A stretch of 64,000 nt of DNA, taken from contig NZ_JADEWY010000007.1 in NCBI RefSeq assembly GCF_015207375.1, positions 1-64,000 on the forward strand, given 5' to 3'. Below are positions 63,891-64,000 of the stretch, piece by piece. The DNA comes from Coleofasciculus sp. LEGE 07092 (lineage in GTDB: Bacteria; Cyanobacteriota; Cyanobacteriia; Cyanobacteriales; Coleofasciculaceae). The notes under the pieces were generated by a model. It made no database searches and was not told the DNA's origin. It worked only from the letters and a program-made list of their open reading frames with translations. Each line of letters begins with the position of its first letter. The stretch's first letter is position 1. A program made the translations under genes and the position numbers.

Positions 63891-64000
63891 CTAGACATCG
63901 TAAGTGGCTTTACCACTAAACTTCAGGGTGACAGGTTCTGGGTTTTTGCCGATATTGCGGTCTTTCTTACCGACATAGGGACGCCCTTCGTTCACCTTTT
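63891..64000 (-). CDS. psaD: Photosystem I reaction center subunit II (PsaD), C-terminal part
   Basis: The last 36 codons of a minus-strand gene cut by the window edge: [20 protein letters not shown], then [15 protein letters not shown] and a TAG stop. The PEKVNEGR..IGxNPxPxxxKFxGKxxYD pattern is the conserved PsaD C-terminus, the stromal subunit that docks ferredoxin. The trpE neighbour supports the call. Confidence 0.9.
   Translation of the reverse strand, partial: KVNEGRPYVGKKDRNIGKNPEPVTLKFSGKATYDV

Overview
The window is chromosomal DNA from a cyanobacterium. It carries genes for photosystem II (psbB, psbT, psbM) and the 3' end of psaD of photosystem I, a folate/biopterin-type transporter, a carotenoid oxygenase, CHASE2-cyclase and PEP-CTERM proteins. 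GCGATCGC (HIP1) octamers are scattered throughout. The style of the dispersed palindromes and the many accessory genes suggest a large-genome, probably filamentous, species. The genus cannot be fixed from sequence alone.

Layout. 0.1-8.3 kb holds housekeeping genes: an epimerase, hemE, a low-temperature-induced-type secreted protein, an LD-carboxypeptidase, a TPR protein, a conserved hypothetical, a DUF39 homocysteine-biosynthesis protein and an AI-2E/PerM transporter. 8.6-14 kb is the psbB-psbT-nrdR-rpsA-CBS block. 14.1-17.4 kb is a scar region: two decayed copies of one IS4-type transposon, a class 3 lipase and a GC-rich YbjQ-family gene. 17.3-32 kb is again housekeeping: a membrane protein, a SIMPL protein, DUF1824, ilvC, carotenoid oxygenase, FBT transporter, CHASE2 cyclase, two-domain USP, psbM, ferredoxin, dacB, plsX and fabH.

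32.3-39.4 kb is accessory. It holds a small STAND ATPase with a vMAP-type N-terminus, a vWA PEP-CTERM protein, a second PEP-CTERM protein, a MITE, a membrane protein with a HEPN-like RNNVTH tail, and two toxin-antitoxin pairs (UPF0175/DUF3368 and DUF433/DUF5615) around a DUF29 gene. Pieces of the PEP-CTERM promoter regions are duplicated through it. 39.6-52.6 kb has a B12-radical SAM enzyme, a 5'-truncated giant repeat exoprotein of the filamentous-haemagglutinin (TPS) type, an orphan ExbB-like channel, a Uma2 nuclease, a DUF2993 protein and a TPS-CHAT protein predicted to be an exported caspase-like protease.

52.7-54.2 kb carries sucrose-phosphate phosphatase and ruvA. 54.3-61.7 kb is a copper island. 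An apparently intact module (MerR-type operator, copper chaperone, CopA P-type ATPase, cupredoxin) faces a wrecked cop locus. That locus once resembled copA-copC / copRS-copM. Now the RND pump is frameshifted and fused to a CopC-like tail, the response regulator has lost half its receiver domain, and the kinase has lost both ends. Only the DUF305 protein CopM looks whole. The window closes with trpE and the 3' end of psaD, a familiar cyanobacterial pairing.

The most notable material is the serially deleted cop locus, the duplicated and partly deleted PEP-CTERM/TA segment, the TPS-CHAT protein, and the small vMAP-type ATPase beside a vWA protein. No tRNA, rRNA, CRISPR array or complete transposase was found.
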